Assembly: GCA_917880885.1 (NCBI GenBank)
Contig: OU862931.1
Span: forward strand, 16,782,736 to 16,846,735
Origin: Limnephilus marmoratus
Taxonomy: Eukaryota > Arthropoda > Insecta > Trichoptera > Limnephilidae
Length of the DNA: 64,000 bases
Reading direction: 5' to 3'
The notes beneath the pieces were generated by a model. It had not been told where the DNA came from and did not search any database. It saw nothing but the letters and a program-made list of their open reading frames with translations. The position numbers and the translations under genes are program-made. Positions 1 through 13,221 of this stretch are shown piece after piece (the first letter of the stretch is position 1; every line of letters begins with the position of its first letter).

Positions 1-3000
1 ACACTTGGTATTAAGAATAAAAGAGACATCACGCAAAATACTACAGAAATAATCACGAAAACCAGAAAATAACTCTATTCGCTACACGCCTAGCATGGAT
101 GCAGTGCCGATTGCGGAATACAAGAATCCGGGCGCCGCAGAGCCAGGATCGCTGCTTGCTCCTTGCTCTTCGCTAATCGACCCCTAGCTCCTACTCTAAG
201 TGCAGTGCAATATAATGAACTGTTAACATACGTGTACTTACAACTATTGTGCTTAATCTAACACATAAGAATCCACCACTGCGGGCGAGGTGACTTTAAC
301 CTAAGTGACAGCACTTGCTAACAACTTTAATAATTTAAAAACATTCAAACAGCGCAGGAGGGAAACAGTTTGTGCTCAAAATGTTAACACGGTGATTTAT
401 AACTATATATACGTATAATATACATAGCTCTAGAATTAAAGTGTAGACCAAACATGATTATACTCAACATTGTTGTCATTCGGGCTTTTCCGCCGCGAAC
501 CCGGGGATAACCGTAAACCTACTAAAACTTTCTTCACAAAGAATAATGTTCACAGCGAAATGAGTCGAGATATGTCTCCGATAACCATTACTGCCATAGG
601 CACCTCGCCTACTAAATACCTTAGTTCCAAAAATATCACACGCATACTTAACATACATACATACATGACTTAACCTAACCGATGCACACGTACACCATTT
701 CTCCGATACCCTTCCGATTTCCATTTGCTAAACCACGTCCCACGTCTACTCTGTCTTTCACGCGTACACTTCTTCCTTGGGCATGAGCCTCGATACAAAA
801 ATATAGACTTAACTAGGTACTCACCTAAATCTGATAACTTAACCTAGCATCGGAAACACGAACAGGGACTCGAACAAAGCTCACCTCAGAGAACCAACGA
901 GGAATGCTTGTTCCTTTAATCGTCAGTCAGTCGCCGAGATGGAAGGATATATGTCGCCCTCGAGAAGTCGCGAGTCCGGAAGAACGACCATCAATCACTC
1001 CGGATGAGATGTGAGAAGCCTCCCTTAATATACTACGACAGTGTTGGGTCCGAGGAAGAGAAACATAGGAAGAAGAGAAAGGTCGCCGAGGGAGAGAACC
1101 CCGCGACGGTTAGCGTTACTTGATCCTAGAACCCTGGGACTAATCAGCTAGGCAGTAGAAAAGTTAGCTTCATAAAAATATGCTCTATGTACTGCAAAGA
1201 ACTATTTGAATTTATTATATTATTTGGTGTTTACGAATTTGGAGTGAAATAGGTTTAGTCACAATATTAATATTTTAAAGGTACACATCTGTACGGCCTA
1301 CCTAGAGCGAGATAAAAAAATGTACTTCAAGTATTAAAACCTACGAGGAATCTTACAAAGGTACTTTAAATGACAGCTACCTAATAACGTTAAATTTACG
1401 TGAAAAAGTATGAAAGGGATTGGTCTGAATTGTCACTTCGTTACTTGAGCGAGTGTAAATGAGAATTTTTGAGTCAGTCCATGAATGAACGTTTTACGGC
1501 TTTGTGTACTTTATTATTTCACAGCCGAACGTTCCATAGAAAACTCGAAGCTCGTTCGGTGGGTACAATTATTGTGGGAGACTTTCCGAGAAACGGCTGT
1601 AGGCTGTACTGTAGAACCTGTCGGTGCCACAATACAACGCCAAAATAATTCGTATTTGTCGATGTTGTTTCATCGTGAAGCCGTGGTTAATTATTTAAAG
1701 CTGGGGTGGGGGTTAAAGCTAAAACATTCTTTCAAATAACAATTATGAACATGTCCTTTAAATATGTACAGCGTAGAACAAGATGTTTATTAGGATCTTG
1801 TTTTTTTTTTATTAATTTAACGTGATTGGTTACATAATGAACAAGATGGTTTAAAAGTACCTAATAGTTTCCACTTTCAGATGAATTCTTTTCAGGGAAA
1901 GAGAAAGACTTACAATAGAGGGGTCTGTGTTACTGGATATTTGGGGCCATCTGGGGCGACAAATTCATGGAATGTCCGTGAGGAGGTACCATGGTTTTGG
2001 GAACCTATTTTTTGGAGGTAAAACAGTGTTTCTAAGCGTTATTTCGTTATCTCCATTGCTTCTAGTTTTTCTTTCATTTTCTCAGCGATTCGAGGGCTCT
2101 CAGGAAAGTAGGGTCCTCGCAATTGAAATCTTTGCGACTCTATATATCCACCAGTCCAGTTGTTGAGAGGGTTGCAATAAAGTTATCAGCTTCGGAACAG
2201 GAATACGACTCGGGACAAAACGGCACAGCAGCTTTTTAAACTTCAGTTGGAACTTTGCCTTCGTAAACTTTATATTCCAATTAGTATACCGTGGTACATG
2301 CAATGCAGTGGATATGTGTAAAACTAGTGCTTACATTTTCACGAAGCTTTCTGAGAATGAAGTTTTGGATGCTTTTTACTTTATAATAAATGTCGGTTGA
2401 TTTTTATGTATTATTAAAAGCAATGAGAGTTTTTTTTAGTATATCGTTACAAAAGTATTTTTTACGAGTTGATCCACTCGTTAAAATTGTAACAAAAGAA
2501 ATAGGGTGATGTATATAACGATTCAGAAGCAAATGAGGTTCCTCAAAGATCAAAGGGTTTTGGGATTCAGTCAACGACGTAATAAAACAATGGAGGGTGA
2601 GGGAGGTCTTGCATATCAATTGAGGTGAAGTCCTCCGAGCCTTTGGGACTAATTTGGATGGATATATTATTTAAACTATAAAATAAAAATACAGGACAGA
2701 GAAGAGACAAGATAGGTGGAATATAATAATTGAAGGCAGGTTGTTTGTTTTATCAGTGAATATAATTTTTGCGGCGGAATTTCGCATTCATCCTCTAATT
2801 AATCTATAAATGATTTAAAATGAAAATTGATAACGTTTACTTAGAAATTTAGCGATGCAAATTTTCCGTTTTTCCCTTTACGAAGCTTAATTTACATCTG
2901 GCGGAGCTTTCAACTGCCGCGTTCGTTTTTTATCGAGAGTAATTTCGGCGAAGCTAGGAGTATTGTAATTCCCGACCGATTATTCAAAATTGAAGCCGCT

Positions 3001-6000
3001 CTCCGTGATGAATCACTCCGCTCCGCAAACAAGTTATTTCCAACGTTTCGAAAAGAGCGCTTTCAAAATATAATAATAACATTATTTAAGAGCGTTCCAT
3101 CATCCCACTGAGTTACTCCACGATATGAATTCTGTATTCGCTTCCTTCTTGATAATAAAGCAATTCACAACATGGCGGATTTAAATTGTGATCCCATGCA
3201 TACCTGAGATTACTTTATTCATGAAAATAGAAAAAAAATACACATTATTAACGGAGGCATATTTTAAATATCTAGCAATTCTGTCTTGCGTCTCCTAGAA
3301 CCAATTGCTTTGACGGTTGGTTATGCATTGCAATATGTTTTGTTTATTCTAATATTTAAATAAATCTATTTATATCACAAGGATGGTAGTTGGGTAGGTA
3401 TTCTTTGGATTTAACAGAGACACCTGATGGTTTGAAAATAGAATTCAAACTGAAAATAACAGACATCGTCTGTTTTTATGAAAATTTTTCTTGTCATTGT
3501 GAAAACTTATGAGTTTGTGTATTAATTGACAAATCTCATCTCTTGTGCAAGTTTCAAGTCACAAAAGGAATTACAGACTTGAATTTTAAGCGGATAAGAT
3601 TACGGAGGCCTCCAAGCTGCATATAACTATAAAACAAGGTTGGTGGATCTGTTATTTTCCCTGGAGCTGTCTAATTGTCATTCCTTGTGATATTTGTTTG
3701 TTCGCGCTCGCGCAAGTAGATTTTCATACCTGATCATAATTCTTGGGTATTAAGCCCAGAGGGTCTGGGGTTATTTACACACCTCAGGCTTGCATAATTA
3801 ATGGTAGTATGTCTAAAGCGGTACGTAGTTAAAATCTGTGGTAATTCAGCGATACGAAAATACTGATTTTAAATGTGATGATTTTATTGTGAGAAAATAC
3901 TAGTAATGTTCATCGGATTACGAAAGTAATTTCATTACTATATTTTTAGAATTTCGTAGAAAAGATTTTCCATAACCACATGTAGAAGCGCCAGAAAGTT
4001 GACATTAGGAATCCATACGAAACGTAGGGAAGTGAAAACCCTTTGGGAAAACTCTGGAAATTGTAGAACCAAAAGAGAAAATTTGAATGCGTGATTTCGG
4101 AATCGCTTCGGGCACTATTTGTCGTGAAACGTCAAGAGACGCTTTTATTTTTGAGAAATAAAATTTCACTTTGGTGGAAAGCGTCGAAAGGATTGTAATT
4201 GCAAAATGCGGGCACGATTTTAACATAATGTTAAAAGTAAGTTCGTTATTATTCTAGGATAAAAGCGGTACATGTTCATAATCGGAATATATCAATGAAA
4301 TACGACGATGTTTACATTTTGTTGAAATATTTATGATGGTTAAAAAAATAATAACTTATTTTATCAATTGATTCAATTTAAAATTAGGTTGCTATTGTTT
4401 TTAAATGAAAAGCTTCTGCTCCTATTCCGTTCATACAAGAAAAATGCACAAAATCATAAAAGCTTATTGCAAAAATTTAACTTCTATAACCACATAAGCG
4501 TCAAAGCTTGGCAAATTAGATATAAACTAGAAAACGCCTTTAACAGCAAAGAAAGTTGCAATGTTTACGGATCTGGGAAGCAATAAGAGAGTTATGAAAC
4601 CCAAAACTTTTCAAAGTAATTAAAATTTCTTTAAATGCTGCTGAAAATAAAATAGTGGAAGTAGAAAGCTTTCAGAAATGTTTTCAGAAAGATTTCAACC
4701 GTCCAGATATAAATGTTCTAGCATGCCTATACTTTAAGTTGACACTACAGTCAATGACTAAAAATAAATATTTTGTGCATTTTCGTCTACCAGCGGAATA
4801 GGACAGGAAAGATACTCACTGGGATTAAAAAAAAAACAGGTTAACCTAAAGAAATCTAGAAAAAATTCAGCTGTCTGGTGAAACTGTAAAAAAGGTATAA
4901 TCTTTTAGTATATTAAATCTAACTTTAAAGTAGTGTTACACGAGTTCCTCGTTATTAATACACGAGTATATTTATTATGTTCCCTATTGTAATTGACTCT
5001 GAAATAGTTGTTGGTTACTATAACCGACGGACTAACGCGGCATATGAAAAGCACCGCAAGGCGTCCCGTGAAAATCTTACGGGCCCCCTTGAGGTCAAAT
5101 TAACGTCAGCTTTCTACTCTTAAACTTGCACGAAATAACTGAAGCCAGCGTGAATCACCTAGAAACATATAATGGATTCAAACAATCTGAGAGCAGATGC
5201 GCTCGCCTCACCAACAATACGTCCTTCACCGTGGAAAGGGGCAAAGACATCCCAACCTAACCAATAAGAATTCAAGCAACAACTGCGCGATACGATAGTT
5301 AGAAGGTTGTACGAAGACTCCCTCGATGAATTTCTTAGAAAAGTTTCGCCAAGAATGTAGTACAGGCATATGAATAATTATTTATATACATTTAAGTTAG
5401 AGAACAACAATTGAATTCTTTTTTTGCAGAAATCTTAACATAAAGCATGTGACTGATAATTCCTACAATTAATGCAGTTATTTTTTTAAGCAGTGAACAT
5501 TCGATTGGAAAATAGTGCCATTAACAGTTCGTTTAATTAGTATTTCGTAAAAAAACATTTGTCTGAAAGCTCAGCGCAAAATTTAATTGATTTATTGAGT
5601 TTCTCGCAATAACTGGAAGGCAAGCAAACTGGCTTGGAAGGATTGTATCAAATATTTAAACAATTTACTCAGGAAAAACGCCATTACCAATAACTTAGCA
5701 TTTAACACAGTAATCTCAAATCCATATTTCATACCAATAATAATCAGATATAAATTGGTTACAATTTGAAAAAAAAAATCACAAATAATTATAATATCTT
5801 ACATAGGTGCTTTTATAAACGGTGCATATGGTCAAAATAATCAAGGTCACATTGAATCGATTGATCAAAAATTGACCCTAACAGATTATAAAATAAAAAA
5901 AGAAATATTTGATAATTTAAATCCTTTCGTGGTCACACTTATTCTCTTTTCGTAAGGGTAATTAATATTACAAATAAGCTGCCCACCGTTTTTTTCCTTT

Positions 6001-7581
6001 TTACACCTTTACGCTCATTTGTGTATAATCGTGACATTTCAAATGTGATTTATTCGTTTTTGAATTATTCATCAGCTTAACGAGGAATGTATTTTAGGGT
6101 TGTTTGTCAATCTCAACCGTTGTTGCCGTTATCGAATATTGCTCAAGAAACAAATTGCAGTAAATTACTTAATGTTTGAGTTTCGATAAATTACGTCAAA
6201 TGTGTGAAGTTGGTTTGGTAGACTCTTTCATTAACAAGAAATACAACAATTAATTTGTACAAAACCACGAATTTAATAAAATATTTGTTGCTAACCGTTT
6301 TATCCTGTAACTGTGCTTCAATAGGCCAGCATATCATATTTGCCACTAGCAAATGCAGATTGAAAAATGCTATGTATGCACAAAAATATCCAATTAATGT
6401 AAATGCTAAACGTAAACTCATCAAGTACTGCCCTGATTAAGCATGTATACAGGTTAATTAAACCTGTACGCAACAAAAATATTAAAATGTCAATAAATGG
6501 GTGTGTTCATAAAATTGTGATTGTTTAATTGTAATATCATCGTAACGTTAAGTCACAATGATTGCTTGATTAGAAAAAAACTTTAGTTTATATTCTGGTC
6601 CGGTTCGACTACGTACACATTTCAAAACCTTTAACATACCTATTTTAAAACTAAATACGTTGAAAAGTTAATTATTTCATTGTACGAAAAGTTTAGCTTG
6701 TTATGTTTGATATTTTTCCAAACATTTTGAATAAGGTAGGCACTTCAAAGAGAATCAGTTTTGGAACAGAATTGATGAAAATCTCCTTTATACAGATTTC
6801 AAATACGGAACTTTCCGAATTTTAATTCAAATCTGATTTTCAATTATTTGAAAGTAGAAGCCGTTTGTTCACCATTTATGCTGCGTGTATATTCACGACT
6901 CATTGTATTTTCGAGAATTTATCGACGCTCATAAAAGAAAATCATAAAAAATGTTACCTACAAAACACACAAAACGAAAAAATAATCATACTTACCGTAG
7001 CTACGGACATCAACCATGCAAAGAGTTTATCCGTTTTCCGATGACCAAACGCTGTGGAAATATTGAGGAAATTGGTGGAAAAGCGACTTTATGTAAGATA
7101 GTTATTGGCGATTTAACATCAATATCATAGAATATTATTCGTCTACTATCATCAAGTTAAATAATATTTTTGTATGTTACACCTAGATGGCAGCAGGCTC
7201 AAAATGTAATGATCTTTTTTGTTGCATTATCTCAAAATGTGTTTTTATTTAAGTCCGTTTTCCACCCAGTTACACAATTGCGTTTATATGGTAAACCAAA
7301 CCTCGTTATATTTTCATATGTGTTTTTCAGTTGTACGGATCTGAATTATGTGGTACAACAACTGTGTTTTGTTGGATTGTCAATAAACAGAATTTCCAGC
7401 CAAAGTCGAATTTGTGGATGTTGCTTGTGGAAAACGTGACATATGAGATGATTTTTTTGGTGCGTTTATATTTTTTTGTAAATCCAGGTTAGGGTGTTTC
7501 AATTCAAATAATAGGCCTTCAAAGTCAAGGTGTTTCATTGGCAGTGCTTCAAACTTGTTCTAAAAATAATAAAAAGTGGTA
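1..7581. other. Intergenic, transposon-poor flank; no gene recognised
   Basis: AT-rich sequence with no ORF above 89 codons and no repeat I can match elsewhere in the window. Patches of higher GC occur at about 480-1130, 2900-3060 and 5030-5350. The last holds a 31-codon open stretch (about 5270-5360) that looks mildly coding but has no usable start and no clear splice sites. It could be distal regulatory DNA or intron of a neighbouring gene; nothing here decides that. Confidence 0.5.
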
Positions 7582-7688
7582 AAGATTTGTTTGAATAGAG
7601 AAAGGCAATCAATAGACTTTTATTGATATACAAATTCTTAAGTAGTCGATAAAGATATCATTTGTGTTTTCTCTATTCAAACAATCTT
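7582..7688. repeat. Small inverted repeat (about 21-bp arms)
   Basis: Arms at 7582-7603 and 7668-7688 are reverse complements apart from a single-base gap, with 64 bases between them. This is the layout of a very small MITE or a transcribed hairpin. No target-site duplication is obvious. It lies downstream of brat on the brat strand, so it could sit in a long 3' UTR. Confidence 0.5.
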
Positions 7689-10429
7689 CAAGGAAATGCG
7701 GGAAGGGTTCAATTCACACAAAACTACAAAAGAAAAAAAACTGCAAACTTTAAAACTGCAAAGAACTGGTATTATTAAAAAAAGCAATTATACAACAAAA
7801 ATAATGAAAAACAAAACGATGTACATTAATTTAAGAACAAGTTTTTATACAATAAAAATTATATAATAATAATAATATTGATAACAACAAACACTGTCAA
7901 ATGAAGTAATTTCTATAAGGGAAAATTCACCAAGTCTCTCCGCCCTACGTATTGTATAGTTCAATATAAAAAAGTCATGATGAAAATTAAAGCAGAATTC
8001 GTAAAAATATAATATTTATTCTTGGGTAAAGTTAGGTAGAAAAATAAAATTGAGAAATTTAAACACTAAATAAGTCATTATAACATACGAAGAATAACCA
8101 AAGGGAAATTCGGTGGACTTAACTTGTGAAATACTCTCTCGACCATTCACAAAACAAAAAGCAAAGGAATTGAAACTACCCACAATCAAACAAAATTTCG
8201 TCAAGTGTTATTTCAACTAGTTAAATTATCTATTAAATAATGTTTGCCAAATTTTAAATGCTCGTTAAATGCATTAAAAGTGTTAATAAAATAAGGGAGA
8301 ATTGCAAAAGAAACTCATTTTTATGGTGCCTCTAAATTGCAATAATGAATATTCATTCTCTATTATTATTAATAAGTAAACAAATAATCGTAACAATATA
8401 GAAATCATTAATGGACTTCCGAGGATCAAAAAAACAATCCATCTACAGAAATATATCTGTCATAGTATCGATGTATATCGTACACTTTATTAAACCAAGT
8501 ATTAATAATTAACAACAACGAAACAATGTGTAACCTAAAACTATGTTCATACAATTTATCGGATGGTGTCATGAAATAAAATCAGAATAGATAAATCGGT
8601 TTTTTTAATAAATTAACACGAAGAAACAAAAATATAATCGACAATAATTGCGCTCCCTGAGTCATTACAGAAAAGATGAATTTCTACAAGTACTTAAAGA
8701 GCACAAATCTTAGCTTTAAAATGACAAAAAACAAAACGGACTGGGAACACATTTTTAAGATATTCAAACGTTCATCTGACATAACATGGACAAATGTAAT
8801 TGCACAAATTTCAGAAATTAGACTCATGTAACTTCTTGGTCAATAACTAAATCTAAAAAATAAATTGATAATACTGAAACATGAAATTCTTGGTACACGA
8901 AAGAGATTTTTTTAGGGTGGTCTAATGAGATCAACGAGTATAGAATATTGAAAATTGAACATGTTTCCTTAGTCCTGGGAAAGGATTGAATTGGTCCTCA
9001 GAGGTGTTTTGCATCGAGGGTGACCCACTTCGTCTAAAGAGGATCATCCTCAAGGCAAGGATTCTCTAGGATGGGGGATGGGGATTTAAAGAATATCTAA
9101 CTAATGCTCTGTTGCTATAAAAAAAAACAATGATCGCTTATTCATATTTGTTTCCAGGTGACAATTTTCTCCGCTGTGCCGTTCCTACAAGTATGGAAGC
9201 GAATTGGCTATTTTAAAGAATTGCGAACAGCAAAATTGTAGGTATCGAGGCAACAAAGCAACAGTTAAAATTTCTTTAAATATATTTATTATTGATATTT
9301 TGATATATGTTTGAAGGGAAGTAACAAACTTTCCAACCGAAACTGTCAGATTTTTTAATAAGGAAGTCACTTGGACCAAGAAACTAAAAGAGCAATATCT
9401 CAAGTAAGGTTTTAAGTAATGGGATTTAACATTATAATAGACTCAGATCAAGGACTCGAAATATTGTAATTACAGCGGGAAAACTTACAAAAAAATAACA
9501 CCACCTACCGACATGATGTCAAAATACTAAATAATAATAATATTGTAAGGTTCGGTCCGGTCAGCATCCAGGAATGCTGAACTTTTCTAGTAGTTAGCGT
9601 GTTCCACAGGGACCAAACTCTGGTCCGCCGTAGTTGGTAAACTGTGGATGTGAAACTAATCTCTACTCATGCACTCATTAAACACTTCGTAATACATAAT
9701 ATGAATAAAACTAGGTTTGCATGCACCGGCAAAAATACCTTAAACAAACAAAATAATTACTACAAAATCCATACTGTTCGAAGGTAAATAATACTTAACA
9801 AAAATATAATTGTAAGTGAAAACTAGAACAAATCTTAGAATACAGGAAAAATATAAAATGATACAAATAAACATGAATGTTGGATAAAGGCAATCTCATG
9901 TATTGTTCGCGAAATCGAAACTAGCGTCTCCAATGATCGGCCGCGTTAACATAACGGACCATAATAAGATTAGAATAAGAAAACAATAGAAGTAAACATA
10001 ACGCAGGCTAAACGGGAACGGTGCTGTACCAGACGCGCTTTGTCTTCATTTACTCACAACAACAACACTCGACAACAACTGACGATGAGATTGACAAAAA
10101 CAAGTATATATATATAATATATAATTAAATAAAAAAACAACAATTTTAGGAAATTTCACTTGCGCCAGATCATTTCCAGGATCCATAAAAACAAATGCAA
10201 TACGTTAATTTTATAGTAATATTTAAGGATTGGTCCAACAAACGAAGGAGTAAACTTTAACCGTACATCCTCCCAACTTTTCCCTTGACCGGGATATAAA
10301 AAAAAGTATAATATAGTGAAGATGTAAAATCCATATGACGAACACAATTTTGAATGATCGGCGTCAAAGTGTAACAAATTCATCGCCACCTACTTTTCTC
10401 ACAAAACATTAATTTCGTCAGATAATAAT
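7689..10429 (-). other. Probable brat 3' UTR and downstream flank
   Basis: Sequence immediately downstream of the brat stop codon. It is free of recognisable mobile elements and T-rich on the brat strand, as 3' UTRs often are. The nearest AATAAA on the brat strand is at 9290-9285, which would give a 3' UTR of about 1.15 kb. Another lies near 8020-8015. Which is used cannot be told from sequence. The 77-codon ORF at 10156-10389 lies inside this UTR and shows nothing protein-like. Confidence 0.45.
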
Positions 10430-12985
10430 TTACATGCCTATGGGCGGCACTTGCACGTAGCGGTAGATGTAGAGTCGATAGTCCTTGCTGGCTAGGACAA
10501 CGGAGCCGTCGTCCATGAGCGCCACATCGAAACACTGCGCGTGCTTCACCTTGCTCTCCAGCGCGGACACCAGCTGACCTTCTTGCGTGAAGATGGTCAG
10601 GTTGAAGTTGTTGTGGTTGTCTGCGATCAGGATCTCTCCGGCCGCGTTGATGCCAACTCCGATGGGATAGTTAGTCACTCCCTCTCCGCCGATCTGTCGG
10701 AGGTACACTCCCTCGTAGTTGAACACCTTGACGCAATGGGCTCTATTATCACTGATGAAGATCTCTTGCTTGTCGTTCACGACAACTCCGTTGGGGAATT
10801 CTAGATGCTTTGAGCAACCAAACTTCTGCAGAACGTTGCCTGCTTGGTCGAAGATAATGACCCGCATAACTTTGCATTCGACCACCACAATGCGGCCTTT
10901 GGAATCTACCGTGACACCGCGAGGGTGTTGCAGGATATTGGCGCCGAACTTGCGGACGAATTGACCATACTGGTTGTAGATCTGTATCTGGTGTGTCGGA
11001 GAACGCTCCGTGACGATGATGTCTCCAGAGGTGCGGACTACAGCCACGCGGTTGGGGTAAAGTAGTTGCCCGTCTCGCTTGCCGCACTCGCCGAACTGGA
11101 ACTTGAAACGACCTTCCTTATCGAAGATCTGAATGCGATGATTGTTAGTGTCTGCAACAATTATATCATTCTGTGCATTTACTGCCACACCACTTGGTTC
11201 GGTAAACTGTCCCTCCATAACGCCGAACTCTCCAAATTTGCAGTGATATATCATTTTTTGCCTCTTGATCTGTGACTTTGGTGGGAATATGGCAGTAGAC
11301 ATCAGCTTTGACGTGAGATCCAGCATGGAATCAGCGTGATTTCCGCCTCCGATGGAATATGGGTCTGACAAGGTAGTTGGAAATATACTGTCGCATCCCC
11401 CATTCGACCACTTTTCGTAAGGGTTGATTCCATTCAAATTCATATCACCAATGGCAGCGGAGAAAGGTCCCAGGCTATTGGCACTATTGAAACGCTTTGA
11501 GATTATATTTGACTCAAATGGAGAAGTCGACTGACTCGAGGAAGAGATAATTCCGTTGGTGTAGTGACGGTCAAGGGTGGTTCCTCCCAGGGCGGCAGAG
11601 AGGTGAAGCGCTCCGTTGAGGCTGCCAGATGAGCCGTGCACCGAAGATCCCGAGCTACTGCCCGATCCGGGTGGTAGGGCACCAGCAGGCCGCGCAATGG
11701 GGGGCTGCTTTCCTGGTCCAGCGTTTGCTTCTCCTCCGGATCTAACATATCCGAATGTATTTCTTACTCCAACTTGGATTGCTTGATAATTTGAAACAAA
11801 CTCAAGTTCGCAGGCAGATTGAACGCTTGCTTCGGGATTATAGCTGACCAAAGATTGTAGTTTGGAGTCCAAGAGTTTCCTGAACATTAAAATTTCAGCG
11901 ACGGTTGCACACTTCGTCAAACGTTCTACAAAATCGCATGTTTGGTAAATCTTATCAACGGTTTCTTGCGCTTTCTGGCCGATAACGGTTAAAGATATTT
12001 GTTTCGCAGAAAACACACTTTCGAGCTCTTTCAGAAGTTCCGCTTTACGTTCGTCCAGCATTGAGCGGTAGAATTGGAAAGTTTCATTAATTTCATTTTG
12101 TGCCTTCTGATATTGAATCTGAAGGCGACCAGAACTGTGTTCCGCGGCCTTAAGTACCGATCGCATGTCATTAGCGCGAGCTTTGCTCTCTACCATCGAC
12201 TGCTGCATAAGCTCCAACTGCTGAGGTCCCGCCTCGCTCAAGTGTTCGCAGTCATGGTGCCCACTAGGGTGTTCTAGAATAGTGCATTCTTTACAGACGG
12301 GCACGGAGCACGTTCTGCAGAAGTATTTCAGGATGTCATTTTTATGCCTGGGGCAGAAGACTGCCTTTTCTCCGCTTCCGTTACAGGAACCATTGGTGAT
12401 GAGCCCATTCTTGGGTTCATCCTTAAGGTCACCCAGGGTGAGGACGCGGTGGCCCTCAAAACAGTGCATGAATTGGTGCGCCATGACGCAGTTGGGGCAA
12501 AGATAGTTAGCGCAGTCTACGCAACGCGCGACAGCGTCTGACTCCTTGCTCTTGCAGCCCGTGCAGCGGGCAGCCCCCGATGACACTAACTCGGAGTCTG
12601 TTTCGATGATGGTCGAGATGACCAAGTTGGACAGCAGGCCTTGAACGCCGGACACGGGGAGATTGCAGTCCGCGTGGCACTGGGAACAAGTGACCTTGTC
12701 AGGGTGTGTCTGCTCCTTCTCTAGGCAAGGGCGGCAGAATGTGTGAAAGCAGGGGAGAACCTTGGGGTCTGAGAAGGTTTCGTGGCACAATCCACAGGTG
12801 GTGTCGACACCGTCGAACTCTCTGAGGTCGCAGACGGCAGAGTCACTGGCTGGCGGGGAGGAGCCGCTGAGCGTAAGAGGGGAGTCCACTAGCGGCGAGC
12901 AGGACGACAAGTCCCCGCGGTCTCCGTAAGATCCGATCGAGTTAGCTCCGGGTAGAGATTCGAGGGAAGGAGTGCGCGAGGCCAT
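10430..12985 (-). CDS. brat: Brain tumor (Brat), TRIM-NHL translational repressor with RING
   Basis: An 851-aa protein in one uninterrupted exon. Domains in order: Ser/Pro-rich N-terminus (1-60); C3HC4 RING (C64, C67, C79, H81, C84, C87, C100, C103); B-box 1 (about 141-182); B-box 2 (about 211-247); coiled coil (about 255-385); a low-complexity Gly/Ser linker (about 415-560); and a six-bladed NHL propeller (about 578-848). The NHL part is very close to Drosophila Brat as I know it, including the end DYRLYIYRYVQ. In flies Brat binds mRNA through its NHL domain, acts with Pumilio and Nanos in the cytoplasm to repress targets such as hunchback, and restrains neuroblast self-renewal. The start is ATG at 12985: an in-frame TAA lies three codons upstream and a splice acceptor ends at 13005, so translation cannot begin earlier in this exon. 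No filamin domain separates coiled coil and NHL, unlike TRIM2/3. Mei-P26 also has a RING, but the NHL sequence is Brat type. The intact RING is unexpected against fly Brat. Confidence 0.97.
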   Translation of the reverse strand: MASRTPSLESLPGANSIGSYGDRGDLSSCSPLVDSPLTLSGSSPPASDSAVCDLREFDGVDTTCGLCHETFSDPKVLPCFHTFCRPCLEKEQTHPDKVTCSQCHADCNLPVSGVQGLLSNLVISTIIETDSELVSSGAARCTGCKSKESDAVARCVDCANYLCPNCVMAHQFMHCFEGHRVLTLGDLKDEPKNGLITNGSCNGSGEKAVFCPRHKNDILKYFCRTCSVPVCKECTILEHPSGHHDCEHLSEAGPQQLELMQQSMVESKARANDMRSVLKAAEHSSGRLQIQYQKAQNEINETFQFYRSMLDERKAELLKELESVFSAKQISLTVIGQKAQETVDKIYQTCDFVERLTKCATVAEILMFRKLLDSKLQSLVSYNPEASVQSACELEFVSNYQAIQVGVRNTFGYVRSGGEANAGPGKQPPIARPAGALPPGSGSSSGSSVHGSSGSLNGALHLSAALGGTTLDRHYTNGIISSSSQSTSPFESNIISKRFNSANSLGPFSAAIGDMNLNGINPYEKWSNGGCDSIFPTTLSDPYSIGGGNHADSMLDLTSKLMSTAIFPPKSQIKRQKMIYHCKFGEFGVMEGQFTEPSGVAVNAQNDIIVADTNNHRIQIFDKEGRFKFQFGECGKRDGQLLYPNRVAVVRTSGDIIVTERSPTHQIQIYNQYGQFVRKFGANILQHPRGVTVDSKGRIVVVECKVMRVIIFDQAGNVLQKFGCSKHLEFPNGVVVNDKQEIFISDNRAHCVKVFNYEGVYLRQIGGEGVTNYPIGVGINAAGEILIADNHNNFNLTIFTQEGQLVSALESKVKHAQCFDVALMDDGSVVLASKDYRLYIYRYVQVPPIGM

Positions 12986-12987
12986 CT

Positions 12988-13002
12988 TCAATTAACCAGC
13001 AT
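12988..13002 (-). promoter_or_regulatory. Minimal upstream ORF in the brat leader
   Basis: Reading on the minus strand, the coding exon opens with an ATG two bases after the splice acceptor, followed by three sense codons and TGA (peptide MLVN). It ends two bases before the brat ATG and is in a different frame. Such tight upstream ORFs can reduce or condition initiation at the main start. Whether it is in the mRNA depends on the acceptor at 13005 or upstream transcription. Confidence 0.6.
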
Positions 13003-13020
13003 CCCTGAAACAACAACAAA
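13003..13020 (-). other. Splice acceptor of the brat coding exon
   Basis: On the minus strand a T-rich tract ending in TTGTTTCAG precedes the exon (AG at 13006-13005, exon from 13004). This implies at least one upstream 5' UTR exon. Its donor was not identified. Confidence 0.65.
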
Positions 13021-13221
13021 AAACACTGATAAGTACATGTAAGAAACGTCAGGTAGACGTGGTGTTATTATTCCCCACAAGAACGAAAATTAACAAAAAG
13101 GGTAAAATAAACCCCAATAAAAATTAATGATAGGAAATATATGATTTAGCTGAATTCGGCGAAGGGATAATTTGCCTATAAATATATAATATAGGCATAG
13201 AATTTCATCATCATAAATTGA

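Noticed and set aside
5270..5360. 31-codon open stretch (EFKQQLRDTIVRRLYEDSL...) as a coding exon
   Set aside because: A stop lies directly upstream, there is no good polypyrimidine tract for an acceptor, and no related exon nearby. Left as unassigned.
10749..11087. ORFs overlapping brat in other frames, on both strands (112, 87, 81 codons and others)
   Set aside because: Shadows of the GC-richer brat coding exon; nothing protein-like in them.
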